NCBI RefSeq assembly: GCF_003576595.1
Contig: NZ_NQOU01000004.1
Coordinates: 124,001 to 188,000, forward strand
Origin: Neopusillimonas maritima
GTDB taxonomy: Bacteria > Pseudomonadota > Gammaproteobacteria > Burkholderiales > Burkholderiaceae_B
DNA: 64,000 nucleotides
Reading direction: 5' to 3'
Shown: positions 17,156 to 25,475 of the stretch, piece after piece
How the letters are laid out: every line of letters starts with the position of its first letter
Numbering within the stretch: the first letter of the stretch is position 1
Program-made: the position numbers and the translations under genes
The notes under the pieces: model-generated
What the model was told of the DNA's origin: nothing
What the model saw: the letters and a program-made list of their open reading frames with translations, nothing else
The model's database searches: none

Positions 17156-17721
17156 AACTTTTTCCTTTCATTATCAGCTTCACGTTCGCCTATATGATGC
17201 TCACGCAAATAACGTTGGGTCGCCCTTTCCACTTCCGGCAAATTGGCATGCAAGCGCAAAAGCATATGGGTTAAGGCATCGGCCTCTTGCTGCGAAAGAC
17301 ACCCTATAAAAGCGCGTTGCCGCTCTAACGCAATGGCCTTGATTTGATTATGCTTTTGCCAACCCAGTTCGGTGAGGGTCGCGTAACGCACGCGCCCATC
17401 TTTCGGGTCGTGCGAAAACGTAATCAACCCCTTTTCATGCATGCTTTTAAAACAACGGCTCACGGAACCCTTATCCATACCGATCAGCTTGCACACCATG
17501 TTAACCGACACTTTTTCTTCAAGCGCGAGCATGACCAGAACACGCCATATTTCGATCCCCACACCGAAGTGGCGACGGTAAACCGCCGCCGCGCCGGACG
17601 CCAACTTGGTGGCGATGAAAGTAAAGTAAGCAGGGTGGTAGGTTTCCAGCTCGATACCTTGAGCTCGCGGGCCGGCGTTGTCGGCCGCCGGGCGCGCTTC
17701 CTTCTGTTTGACCAAGACCAT
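17152..17721 (-). CDS. MarR family transcriptional regulator
   Basis: A 189-residue regulator with a winged helix-turn-helix at about residues 60-130: VSVNMVCKLIGMDKGSVSRC is the recognition region and KDGRVRYATLTELG the wing. MarR proteins bind short palindromes as dimers and are released by aromatic ligands. The gene lies inside the P450 operon between the ferredoxin and the ferredoxin reductase. It is the natural candidate for binding the four palindromic decamers in front of the operon at 23915-23972. The N-terminal tail of about 25 residues is longer than usual and polar. Confidence 0.9.
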   Translation of the reverse strand: MVLVKQKEARPAADNAGPRAQGIELETYHPAYFTFIATKLASGAAAVYRRHFGVGIEIWRVLVMLALEEKVSVNMVCKLIGMDKGSVSRCFKSMHEKGLITFSHDPKDGRVRYATLTELGWQKHNQIKAIALERQRAFIGCLSQQEADALTHMLLRLHANLPEVERATQRYLREHHIGEREADNERKKL

Positions 17722-17738
17722 TCCCTTCCTTGCTGAAT

Positions 17739-18062
17739 CTATTGTTGCGATTCAGGCAAATATACCGTGATTTCATCACCGTCATCTGTTACGAACAATT
17801 GACAGCTTAAACGGCTGGTTTCCTGAACCGGGCTGGTGGTGCACTCCAGCATTTCCTCTTCCGGCGCCGATTTGGGGTCGAACTTGCCGACGTCTTTTTC
17901 GTCGACATAAACATGACAGGTCGCACACATAGCCGACCCACCGCACTCCCCAACAATACCATCCACACCGCCGTTTACGGCGGCTTGCATCAGGTTCACG
18001 CCCGGTGACACATCCAATTCCGTTACCGTGCCTTCAGCACTAATGTATTTAACAACAGCCAC
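17739..18062 (-). CDS. [2Fe-2S] ferredoxin, putidaredoxin/adrenodoxin type (P450 partner)
   Basis: A 107-residue ferredoxin. The cluster ligands are the Cys residues in ECGGSAMCATCHVYV (C-x5-C-x2-C) and the final Cys in SRLSCQ. The start is placed at GTG 18062 (AAAGG 7 bp upstream), which gives the same length as the second ferredoxin at 55595; a TTG further upstream is less likely. It lies 18 bp after the P450 gene and would shuttle single electrons from the FAD reductase to the P450 haem. It is closely similar to the other ferredoxin in the window. Confidence 0.92.
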   Translation of the reverse strand: MAVVKYISAEGTVTELDVSPGVNLMQAAVNGGVDGIVGECGGSAMCATCHVYVDEKDVGKFDPKSAPEEEMLECTTSPVQETSRLSCQLFVTDDGDEITVYLPESQQ

Positions 18063-18080
18063 TTTTCTACCTTTCAAAAA

Positions 18081-19298
18081 TCAACGTGGAACCAGCCGCA
18101 CCGGCAAAGAGTCCAGCGCGCGCAATGTATTGTTCAAACGACGCGTAGGCTCGCCAATTTGTTCAATTCGCTTTACCTTGTTGGCCAGCGCAGTGAGAAT
18201 CAACTCGCCCTCGAGGCGCGCAATGGCTTGCCCCACACAACCATGGATACCGGTTCCGAACGCCATGTGCCCGGTTGCCTTGCGGTCGATGTCGAACACA
18301 TCGGGATTTTCCCATTTGCGTGGATCGCGATTCGCCGCCGCCAAAAAGAACAAGACCTTGTCATTCTCTTTCATGGGCGCACCGGCAAACTCAACATCGC
18401 GATTCACGGTGCGGAAAAACGTTTGAACCGAAGACTCAAAGCGCAGCGTTTCTTCAAATGCAGGCCGTGCACGTTTGGGTTCGGCCGCCAGTTTATCGTA
18501 TTGCTCCGGAAACTGAGCAAAACAATATATTGCATTACCGATACCGTTCACCGTAGTGTCAACGCCTGCCGACAAGAAGGAACGTACCAGCATCGGCGCT
18601 TCTTCCAACGTAATCTCACCTGCGTCGGCTGCTTGGTAAATTTGATCTCCGAACCCGCCGGGGCGCAGTTCTTCACGCCGGCATTTGTTCATAATCCACT
18701 CGCGCACGGGCTCATACTTTTCAACTGCACGCTGAAAAATATGATTACGCGGCCCGAACGAGTTGAACACCATGTCGCCGTACAACAATAAAATTTCGCG
18801 CTCGTCGTCGGCCAGGCCAAGCGCATCCGGAAAGACTCGCAAGGGATACACTTTGGCCAAATCGTTCACCGCATCGATTTCCCCTTGCTCCAACAAGCGG
18901 TCGATCAATGCTTCCGCCTTCTCTTGAAAGTCGCCGCGAATCTGCTGCACGACCTTGGGCGACAGGATACGCGAGAGAATGGCCCGCGCCTTGGTGTGAT
19001 CAGGTGGGTCTGCCTCCAGAATCAGGCTGGGCGGGCGAAACGGTTTTTCCACGCGGAAGTTGGCCAGCCCCACCCCGGCGGATGAAATAAAGTTTTCCCA
19101 ATCACTGAGCCCGGCTTTTACCTGTTCGTAACGCGTGAACGCCCATAAGCCGTAGCTGTCCAGCCACACAGCCTCGCCTGCTTCACGCATTTGCTCGTGA
19201 TACGGATAGGGCATGGTAAGGAAATCGTCGCCGAATGGGTCAATATCCAGGCGCGGAACGGAGTCCGGTGGTGTTGTGGTTGAAGTTGAGGTAGTCAT
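18081..19298 (-). CDS. Cytochrome P450, CYP199A-like
   Basis: A 405-residue soluble bacterial P450. The haem-ligand Cys-354 is in FGTGIHGCVGQ, the I-helix oxygen-activation motif is AGVDTT (residues 244-249), and the ExxR pair is Glu-283/Arg-286. The overall sequence closely resembles CYP199A enzymes of Rhodopseudomonas, which oxidise para-substituted benzoates. Residues equivalent to the substrate-carboxylate anchors of CYP199A4, as I recall them, are present: Arg-88 and Ser-91 in FRPPS, and Arg-239 and Ser-240 in LVRSFLS. The start at 19298 has AGGAGAC directly upstream. It is cotranscribed with a Liv importer, ferredoxin, MarR and reductase. The likely substrate is an aromatic carboxylate such as 4-methoxy- or 4-alkylbenzoate; this is inference. 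Confidence 0.9.
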   Translation of the reverse strand: MTTSTSTTTPPDSVPRLDIDPFGDDFLTMPYPYHEQMREAGEAVWLDSYGLWAFTRYEQVKAGLSDWENFISSAGVGLANFRVEKPFRPPSLILEADPPDHTKARAILSRILSPKVVQQIRGDFQEKAEALIDRLLEQGEIDAVNDLAKVYPLRVFPDALGLADDEREILLLYGDMVFNSFGPRNHIFQRAVEKYEPVREWIMNKCRREELRPGGFGDQIYQAADAGEITLEEAPMLVRSFLSAGVDTTVNGIGNAIYCFAQFPEQYDKLAAEPKRARPAFEETLRFESSVQTFFRTVNRDVEFAGAPMKENDKVLFFLAAANRDPRKWENPDVFDIDRKATGHMAFGTGIHGCVGQAIARLEGELILTALANKVKRIEQIGEPTRRLNNTLRALDSLPVRLVPR

Positions 19299-19325
19299 TT
19301 TGTCTCCTGTCAGAATGGGCTGCAT

Positions 19326-20033
19326 CTATTCCGCAACCGCAATGTAGCGGTCGAGAATGGTGGGGTTATTTATAAGCTCGGCTGTGCCGCTTTCATGAAC
19401 AACCGCCCCGTGATCCAGCACCAGGGCACGCTGCGCAAACTTCAGCGCCTCTTGTACTTTTTGCTCTACTAAAACAATCGCCACATGCTGCTCCCGACTG
19501 AGCTTGTCGAAAGCATGCATCAATTCTTCACAAATAATGGGCGCCAGCCCTTCCAAAGGTTCATCGAGCAATAACAATTGCGGCTCGCCCAGTAAAGTTC
19601 GCGCCACCGACAGCATTTGTTGCTCGCCGCCCGACAAGGCCTGACCGCCATTGTTGCGACGCTCATAAAGACGGGGAAACAACTCATACGCTTTTTGCAC
19701 CTCTGAACGCGGCCGGTTACGTAAACCTGCAATCAGGTTTTCCTCTACCGTAAGAGAGGGAAAAACGTCTCGTGTTTGCGGTACATAACCAATACCCCTT
19801 CGGGCACGTTCAACCGTGCTAAGGCGCGTAATATCATGCCCCTGCCAGTACACCGAACCCGCGCGATATTGAGTCAAATTCATCACGCTTTTCAACGTGG
19901 TGGATTTGCCCACACCATTGCGGCCCAACAAACACACCCGCTCGCCTGGCGCAACGGAAAACGACACTTCGTGCAAAACAGTCAGCGGACCGTATCCGGC
20001 TTCCAGCGCTTTAACCTCCAGGAGCATACTCAT
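19326..20033 (-). CDS. livF: Branched-chain-type ABC importer ATP-binding protein LivF (system 1)
   Basis: A 235-residue ATPase: Walker A GRNGVGKST, Q-loop region YVPQTRDVFPSLTVEENL, signature LSGGEQQM and Walker B LLLLDEPLEGLAP. The Tyr-Val-Pro-Gln-Thr and EGLAP features are typical of LivF rather than LivG. It overlaps livG by 4 bp and lies 27 bp before the P450 gene. This links uptake and oxidation in one transcript. Confidence 0.93.
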   Translation of the reverse strand: MSMLLEVKALEAGYGPLTVLHEVSFSVAPGERVCLLGRNGVGKSTTLKSVMNLTQYRAGSVYWQGHDITRLSTVERARRGIGYVPQTRDVFPSLTVEENLIAGLRNRPRSEVQKAYELFPRLYERRNNGGQALSGGEQQMLSVARTLLGEPQLLLLDEPLEGLAPIICEELMHAFDKLSREQHVAIVLVEQKVQEALKFAQRALVLDHGAVVHESGTAELINNPTILDRYIAVAE

Positions 20034-20779
20034 ACTTGCGCCTCGCTTCCAAGATACACCTGTCGCACCACTTCGTTACGTCGAATTTCATCGGGCGTCC
20101 CGTCGGCCAGCACTGCGCCGTTTGCAAGCACCAAAATTCGTTGGGCAAAGCGAAAAACCAAATCCATATCATGCTCAATAATGACAACCGCCAAATCCGC
20201 CGGCAATTTATCCAATGCATCCAGAACCAGTTGCGCCTCGGAGCGCGGCACACCGGCCATCGGTTCATCAAGCAAAAGTACTTTCGGCTTCAAGGCCAGC
20301 GCCAATGCAATCTCAACCAGGCGTTGATCACCGTACGCCATCTCGGCAGGCGAGTGCCGGGCAACACGCGACAATTGCAAGTCGGCCAAAATGTGCTCGG
20401 CCTCCTCAATAACCGCCGTGTAGGCATTCTTGTTGCGCCACATATGCCCAATAGACCCATCGCGCTGATGAATGGCCAGCGCCACCTGGTCCAGCGCGGG
20501 GATGTCCGGCGCCAGGCGCGAAATCTGAAAGGTACGAATCAGGCCGTGACCCACCCGGCGATGGCTGGGCCACTCAGTGACGTTGACGCCGTTTAAATGA
20601 ATGCGGCCGCTATCGGAACGCAATACCCCGCCAATTTGATTAACCAGCGTTGTTTTACCGGCGCCGTTAGGGCCGATAATCGCCATGCGCTCACCGGCGC
20701 TCAGCGCAAAGGTCACGTCATCGGTAACCGTCAGCCCGCCAAAAGCTTTGTTTAAATGCTCAACCTGCAGCACAGTCAT
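20030..20779 (-). CDS. livG: Branched-chain-type ABC importer ATP-binding protein LivG (system 1)
   Basis: A 249-residue ATPase with Walker A GPNGAGKTT, the degenerate signature AYGDQRLVEIA seen in LivG proteins, and Walker B VLLLDEPMAGV followed by the H-loop in IIEHDMD. It pairs with LivF to power the LivHM permease. It overlaps both neighbours by 4 bp. Confidence 0.93.
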   Translation of the reverse strand: MTVLQVEHLNKAFGGLTVTDDVTFALSAGERMAIIGPNGAGKTTLVNQIGGVLRSDSGRIHLNGVNVTEWPSHRRVGHGLIRTFQISRLAPDIPALDQVALAIHQRDGSIGHMWRNKNAYTAVIEEAEHILADLQLSRVARHSPAEMAYGDQRLVEIALALALKPKVLLLDEPMAGVPRSEAQLVLDALDKLPADLAVVIIEHDMDLVFRFAQRILVLANGAVLADGTPDEIRRNEVVRQVYLGSEAQV

Positions 20780-21774
20780 GTGCCCCTCCCGATCAAAGAA
20801 AGCACGTTACGGCCAATGCGATTCATAAAACGGTTCAAGATCCCTTTGGGCAGGAATACGACCAACATGAGCAAGCCACCAATCACAAACAGCCAATGGA
20901 ACGGGTTCGCCGTGGCGGCGTAGTGGTGAATAACTGAATATAAAGTCGTACCAATAATGGCGCCGTTCAAGGTACCCAATCCGCCCAGTACCAACATGAC
21001 CAAAGCCTCTGCTGACAGTTCAAAGCCAAGGCTGTCAAGGCTCACCACTTGTGTCACCTGGGCGGACAGCGCACCGGCCACACCGGCAAAAAAGCCGGCA
21101 ATCACATACAGACGCACCAAATGCGGATAGATCCGGGTGCCGTTTGCCGCCATACGCTCGCGGTTCTCGCGAATACCAACACAACACAAACCAAATGGCG
21201 AGCGCATAATCCGGCGCAGTACGGCATAGCAAACCAGCATTGCGATCATGCTGTACCAGTAACCGGTCACACCGAACATATCGAAGTTGAACTGCCCAAG
21301 AAGCGGTGAAATGTCGTAGCCCGTTAAGCCGTTATCACCGCCCGTTATCCCTTGAAAGCTATTGGCAAGGCTTTGCAGAATTAACGTAACGGCAATCGTT
21401 AACATCAGAAACGCCAACCCTTGGTAACGCACCAGGAAAAGACCGGATATAAAGGCAATCAGCGCACCCGAACCGGCCCCCACCAGCAAGCCAAGCAATG
21501 GATCGGGCGAAAAATGTTTGGCGAACAGACCCGCACTGTAAGCCCCCATGCCGAACATGGCGGCATGGCCTAATGTCGGCAAACCGGCGTAACCCGTTAC
21601 CAAGTCCAGCGACATGACCAAAATGGCCATAATGGCGATATGGGTCAACATGAGAAGGCTGCCTGGTAAAAACCAATACAGCGCGAACATCACTACCAGT
21701 GCCAGGACATAGCCCAGCCAGGCAAAGCGTGCCCTGTTTGCACCGGCACCTAAGGAATATGAAGCAATAGGCAT
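20776..21774 (-). CDS. livM: Branched-chain-type ABC importer permease LivM (system 1)
   Basis: A 332-residue inner-membrane permease with 8-10 hydrophobic segments. The family signature SLDLVTGYAGLPTLGHAAMFGMGAY is split over helices 2-3, and LGGLGTLNGAIIGT near residue 275 is the conserved cytoplasmic coupling loop. It shares one base with the livH stop region and 4 bp with livG. Confidence 0.92.
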   Translation of the reverse strand: MPIASYSLGAGANRARFAWLGYVLALVVMFALYWFLPGSLLMLTHIAIMAILVMSLDLVTGYAGLPTLGHAAMFGMGAYSAGLFAKHFSPDPLLGLLVGAGSGALIAFISGLFLVRYQGLAFLMLTIAVTLILQSLANSFQGITGGDNGLTGYDISPLLGQFNFDMFGVTGYWYSMIAMLVCYAVLRRIMRSPFGLCCVGIRENRERMAANGTRIYPHLVRLYVIAGFFAGVAGALSAQVTQVVSLDSLGFELSAEALVMLVLGGLGTLNGAIIGTTLYSVIHHYAATANPFHWLFVIGGLLMLVVFLPKGILNRFMNRIGRNVLSLIGRGT

Positions 21775-22634
21775 CAGTGTCTCCGCAAAATACCTTCAGG
21801 GCGCCAGGCTAAAAGCAGAATCATGGCGACATAAAAGAAAAACGTACCGAAGTCGGAAGCCAGATACCTTCCCGCGGTATCAATAACCCCCAGCACAAGC
21901 GCCGCAATCAGGGTTCCAGACACGCTGCCAAGCCCCCCTACCGATACCACGACCAACATCAGCACCAAATACTTCAAGGGATAATAGGGCTCCAGCGGCA
22001 TCAGCTCCGCCCCCAGCGCCCCCCCAAGCGCGGCCAGACCGGCCCCGAAAGCGAAGGTGGCGCATTGAACCAAACGAATATTGATGCCCAGAGAGGACGA
22101 CATGGGTGCGTTATCAACTGAAGCCCTGAGCCAGATACCGAATCGAGTCTTGGCGATGATGAGCCACAACAAAAGAACAACGACCAACCCCATTAAGATG
22201 ACAAACACACGTTGCGTGGGCAAGGTCCGATCACCCAAAGACATGGAACCATCAAGCCACTCGGGCAATGGAATTAGCTGAATGTAAGGCCCGGCCAACA
22301 AGTTGGCCAGGGCAATAGCCGCAAACGTAAAACCGATCGTAAACAGCACCTGCTCCAGCTCAGTACGTTTGTACAGAAACCGGAAAACAAAGGTTTCAAG
22401 CAGTGCAGCCAAAACGACAGCAGCCAGAACGGCCAGCACCAAGGCAGCCAAAAACGGATAACCTTCCTCACGCACCAGCCAGGCAGCAACGTAACCACCG
22501 GCCATGGCAAAAGCCCCATGCGCAAGATTGATGAACCGCATCAGGCCCATCGTGACGGACAAGCCTACTGAGATGATGAAAAGCACCATCCCGTAGACAA
22601 TGCCGTCTATCAGAATATTACTGAAGAGCTGCAC
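21774..22634 (-). CDS. livH: Branched-chain-type ABC importer permease LivH (system 1)
   Basis: A 286-residue permease. INLAHGAFAMAGGYVA near residue 36 and VGGLGSVSGTLIAAL near residue 230 are LivH hallmarks, and about eight hydrophobic segments are seen. It is the first membrane gene after the receptor (28-bp gap) and is followed by livM with a one-base overlap. Confidence 0.92.
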   Translation of the reverse strand: MQLFSNILIDGIVYGMVLFIISVGLSVTMGLMRFINLAHGAFAMAGGYVAAWLVREEGYPFLAALVLAVLAAVVLAALLETFVFRFLYKRTELEQVLFTIGFTFAAIALANLLAGPYIQLIPLPEWLDGSMSLGDRTLPTQRVFVILMGLVVVLLLWLIIAKTRFGIWLRASVDNAPMSSSLGINIRLVQCATFAFGAGLAALGGALGAELMPLEPYYPLKYLVLMLVVVSVGGLGSVSGTLIAALVLGVIDTAGRYLASDFGTFFFYVAMILLLAWRPEGILRRH

Positions 22635-22662
22635 GCCCGAACCCCTTGTTTCTACATTGTTA

Positions 22663-23829
22663 TTACTTTTTCAGACCGTGGTCGGGCTGCATGCCGAAAT
22701 TTTCGATCTCGGTATTCACAAGAATGTCGCCATCGCGCTCAACTTCGCGCAAATAGACGTTCTGAGTGATATGGCGGGTTTCGGGATCGATCTTGGCAGG
22801 GCCGCGAGGGCTTTCCCACTCATAGCCTTTAATCGCTTCAATGGCCTTGTCACCGTCTTTCTTGCCGTCAGTCGCTTCAACCATCTTGTGAATGATGTGC
22901 ATGCCATCGTAGGCACCCACGGACGCATAGTTTTCCAGTGCATCGGCCGCCTGTGCTTTCATGGCCTTTTTGAATTCACGATTGGCGTCTGAGTCGTGCG
23001 CGGCCGAATAGTGAAACGCGGTCTTCAAACCCAGTGCGGCATCGCCGAACTTCTGCAAATCGAACTCATCCATTTCCGCAGTGCCAAGGAACTCGATTCC
23101 CGCTTCACGCAAACCGTTCTCGTTATAGGCATTCACGAAACCCAAACTGGGTGGGCCGCCAGGAAGAAAGACATAAACCGCTTCGGCACCCGATGCCTTG
23201 ATACGCTGCGCAAACGGACTGAAGTCATTGGTATTAAGCGGCATGCGAATGCTTTCAACCACCTCGCCGCCCAAACGGGTGAACTCTTCCTTGAATGCGG
23301 TCTCCCCATCGACACCCGGCGCATAATCGCTTACGGCTGTGACCACTTTCTTAATACCTTGCTCGTGCGCCCAACGTGCAATAGGCACAGTCACCTGCCA
23401 CAAGGTGTAGGAAGTTCTGACGAGATAATCGGATTTCGGGGTAATGGACGACGTAGCCGCATTAAAAATGACCGTGGGCGTTTTTGATTCCTGCACCAAA
23501 GGCGCAACCGCCATGGCATTGGGCGTAAACACGATACCGCCGAGATAATCGACACGATCGCTCACGATCAATTCCTGGGCGGCGGTTTTTACACCACTGG
23601 GATTCGGCCCACCGCTGTCACGATAAATGATTTCGATATCGTGGCCGGCAAACTTGCCCCCTTGCTGTTTCAAATAAGACTCGGCACCATCTTTGAATAA
23701 CTTGCCATAGTGTGCAAACGGACCCGAGAAAGGGCCAATAATACCCACTTTAACCGTATCGGCGTGAGCAAAACCGGTGATAGAGGCGGCCATCAATGCG
23801 ATGGCGCCCAAACGAAGCGCTTTCTTCAT
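22663..23829 (-). CDS. ABC transporter substrate-binding protein, Liv type (system 1), first gene of the P450 operon
   Basis: A 388-residue periplasmic receptor. The start at 23829 (MKKALRLGAIALMAASITG) gives a clean signal peptide with cleavage after FAHA and has AGGAGAC 4 bp upstream. Longer in-frame translation would add 22 unlike residues. The mature start TVKVGIIGPFSGPFA and IVFTPNAMAVAP fit the Leu/Ile/Val-binding family. It leads an operon that continues through livHMGF into the P450, ferredoxin, MarR and reductase genes, so its ligand is probably the P450 substrate, an aromatic acid. Confidence 0.93.
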   Translation of the reverse strand: MKKALRLGAIALMAASITGFAHADTVKVGIIGPFSGPFAHYGKLFKDGAESYLKQQGGKFAGHDIEIIYRDSGGPNPSGVKTAAQELIVSDRVDYLGGIVFTPNAMAVAPLVQESKTPTVIFNAATSSITPKSDYLVRTSYTLWQVTVPIARWAHEQGIKKVVTAVSDYAPGVDGETAFKEEFTRLGGEVVESIRMPLNTNDFSPFAQRIKASGAEAVYVFLPGGPPSLGFVNAYNENGLREAGIEFLGTAEMDEFDLQKFGDAALGLKTAFHYSAAHDSDANREFKKAMKAQAADALENYASVGAYDGMHIIHKMVEATDGKKDGDKAIEAIKGYEWESPRGPAKIDPETRHITQNVYLREVERDGDILVNTEIENFGMQPDHGLKK

Positions 23830-23904
23830 TTTGTCTCCTGATTTATTAATTTTCGTGCACAGGAAGTGCGCATAACAACGCCACTTTTCTGCCACTTGAA
23901 GATC

Positions 23905-23933
23905 AGTCTAAATTCAACTAGTTGGTATGTCAA
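23905..23933 (-). promoter_or_regulatory. Sigma70 promoter of the Liv-P450 operon
   Basis: On the minus strand, TTGACA (23928-23933) and TAGACT (23905-23910) are separated by exactly 17 bp. The expected transcript start is close to 23898, giving a leader of about 70 nt with AGGAGAC before the ATG at 23829. The spacer and the -35 are occupied by decamers of the operator array. Confidence 0.7.
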
Positions 23934-23972
23934 CTAGTTGAATCACCAACAAGTTGCAATCACAACATGTTG
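23915..23972. repeat. Four palindromic decamers at 16-bp pitch (operator array)
   Basis: CAACTAGTTG (23915), CAACTAGTTG (23931), CAACAAGTTG (23947) and CAACATGTTG (23963) are spaced exactly 16 bp start to start, separated by 6-bp linkers of unrelated sequence. All share CAAC-NN-GTTG dyad arms. The first lies inside the promoter spacer and the second overlaps the -35. This is what a cooperatively binding dimeric repressor array would look like. The MarR encoded in the operon is the candidate binder. Confidence 0.8.
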
Positions 23973-24071
23973 ACATATCAAACAAATGGCGCGCACACTC
24001 GACGCCGACTGGACGCAATCAGGCACACCGCCTAATATGCCTATCATTGCCTGCACGCGAATTAAATACAC

Positions 24072-25475
24072 ATGGGTTTTACGCGATCACTTCAAACCGC
24101 CTGGCTAACCGAAGCGGTTCGTCTTTATGAAATCAAGAACGGCCGCTGTGAAGATGCACAGGAAACCCGACAAGCAATCACCCAAGGCAAAACACTGGAA
24201 GCGCGCCTGAGTATTCGCGCAAATGCGTTGGCCGAAAAGCTCTCGTTCACACCCAAGGCCAACGTCATTGCCTCACAAGCCCGCTGGGTGCTTTCCGGGC
24301 TGCTGTTACTGGGCATTTTGGGCGGCGTTTCAGCTGCCGTCAGCGCGCTGGGCAGCGGGCAGCAACCGGTGAACCTCTTGGTTGCCTTGCTGACCTTGCT
24401 TGGCCTGCACCTTGTCACCCTGGTGCTTTGGGTTATTTCACTACAAGTGGATACCGCCGGACCACCCGGCTTGGGCAAAGTATGGCTGGCCCTGACGCGC
24501 AAGCTGAATAAACAGGCAGACAACCGCCTGCTGGTGCAGGGGTTGACCAGCACACTGAATCGCACCGGGGCACTTAAACCCACCCTAAGCGTGGTGAGCC
24601 ATGCCATTTGGGCAAGCCTGATGGTTGCCGTCATCCTTACGCTGCTTGTCCTGCTTTCCGCGAGGCAGTATCAATTCCAATGGGAAACCACCTTGCTGGG
24701 GTCGGGCGTTTTTTTGCAATTCACCCAAATACTGGGGTGGCTTCCCTCATTATTGGGCTTTGCAACGCCCGACTCAACCCTTATTGAGACCAGCATCGGC
24801 TCGCCCTCCCCGCTTGCCGATGCCGGCATCGTGTGGTCAAGCTGGTTAATCGGTTGCGTTTTGGTTTATGGCTTTATTCCGCGTGCCGCTCTTATGTTGA
24901 TCTGCATGCGGTGGGCGCAGCGCAGTATTCGGCTCACGCCGATTGACACCACCTTACCCGGTTATATAAACCTGCGCCCACATCTTATGCCGGAAAGCCA
25001 GGTGATCGGCATCGACCGCCCTGCCCCGCAAACGCTCTCGCCCACGAAGCCGACCACCGCCGCCGCCTCTTTTGACCACACCAAACCCTTTGCCATATTG
25101 GGCCTGGAGTTAACCGTTGACACCCCCTGGCCGCCCATCGCTTTAGGGCAAACAGGAAGCGATTTGGGGCGTGTCGACTCACGCGAGCAGCGCAACCAGG
25201 TTTTGCAAACGTTAGAAGCACGCCGGCCTGAACAGATCATTACCGTGTGTGATGCCAGCCAAACACCCGACCGTGGCACTTTGCATTTCCTGCAACAGTT
25301 AGCCGCAGCCGGCTCAAACCTGTATGTTGTCGTGCAACCCAGTCAACCCGAAAACAATCGCGACTGGGTCTGGCAGGAACAGATAGAACACCTTCCCGCC
25401 AATTCAATACACATAAGCCCCAACCTGCAAACATTGCTCGGCACCCAAGCCAAGCAGCCCAATCATGCAAGCTAA
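24072..25475 (+). CDS. DUF2868 domain-containing membrane protein
   Basis: A 467-residue protein of unknown function. After a polar N-terminal 75 residues it has two to four hydrophobic segments (about 80-100, 108-130, 185-205, 260-285), then a soluble C-terminal domain of about 170 residues. The pattern and the partner gene fit the DUF2868 family, which in betaproteobacteria is normally followed by a DUF3482 GTPase. The next gene is exactly that and overlaps by 11 bp. I assign no function beyond a likely membrane partner of the GTPase. Confidence 0.8.
   Translation: MGFTRSLQTAWLTEAVRLYEIKNGRCEDAQETRQAITQGKTLEARLSIRANALAEKLSFTPKANVIASQARWVLSGLLLLGILGGVSAAVSALGSGQQPVNLLVALLTLLGLHLVTLVLWVISLQVDTAGPPGLGKVWLALTRKLNKQADNRLLVQGLTSTLNRTGALKPTLSVVSHAIWASLMVAVILTLLVLLSARQYQFQWETTLLGSGVFLQFTQILGWLPSLLGFATPDSTLIETSIGSPSPLADAGIVWSSWLIGCVLVYGFIPRAALMLICMRWAQRSIRLTPIDTTLPGYINLRPHLMPESQVIGIDRPAPQTLSPTKPTTAAASFDHTKPFAILGLELTVDTPWPPIALGQTGSDLGRVDSREQRNQVLQTLEARRPEQIITVCDASQTPDRGTLHFLQQLAAAGSNLYVVVQPSQPENNRDWVWQEQIEHLPANSIHISPNLQTLLGTQAKQPNHAS

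Noticed and set aside
23915-23972. CRISPR-like or microsatellite repeat
   Set aside because: Units are 10 bp with 6-bp linkers, are dyad-symmetric and coincide with a promoter, so an operator array explains them better.
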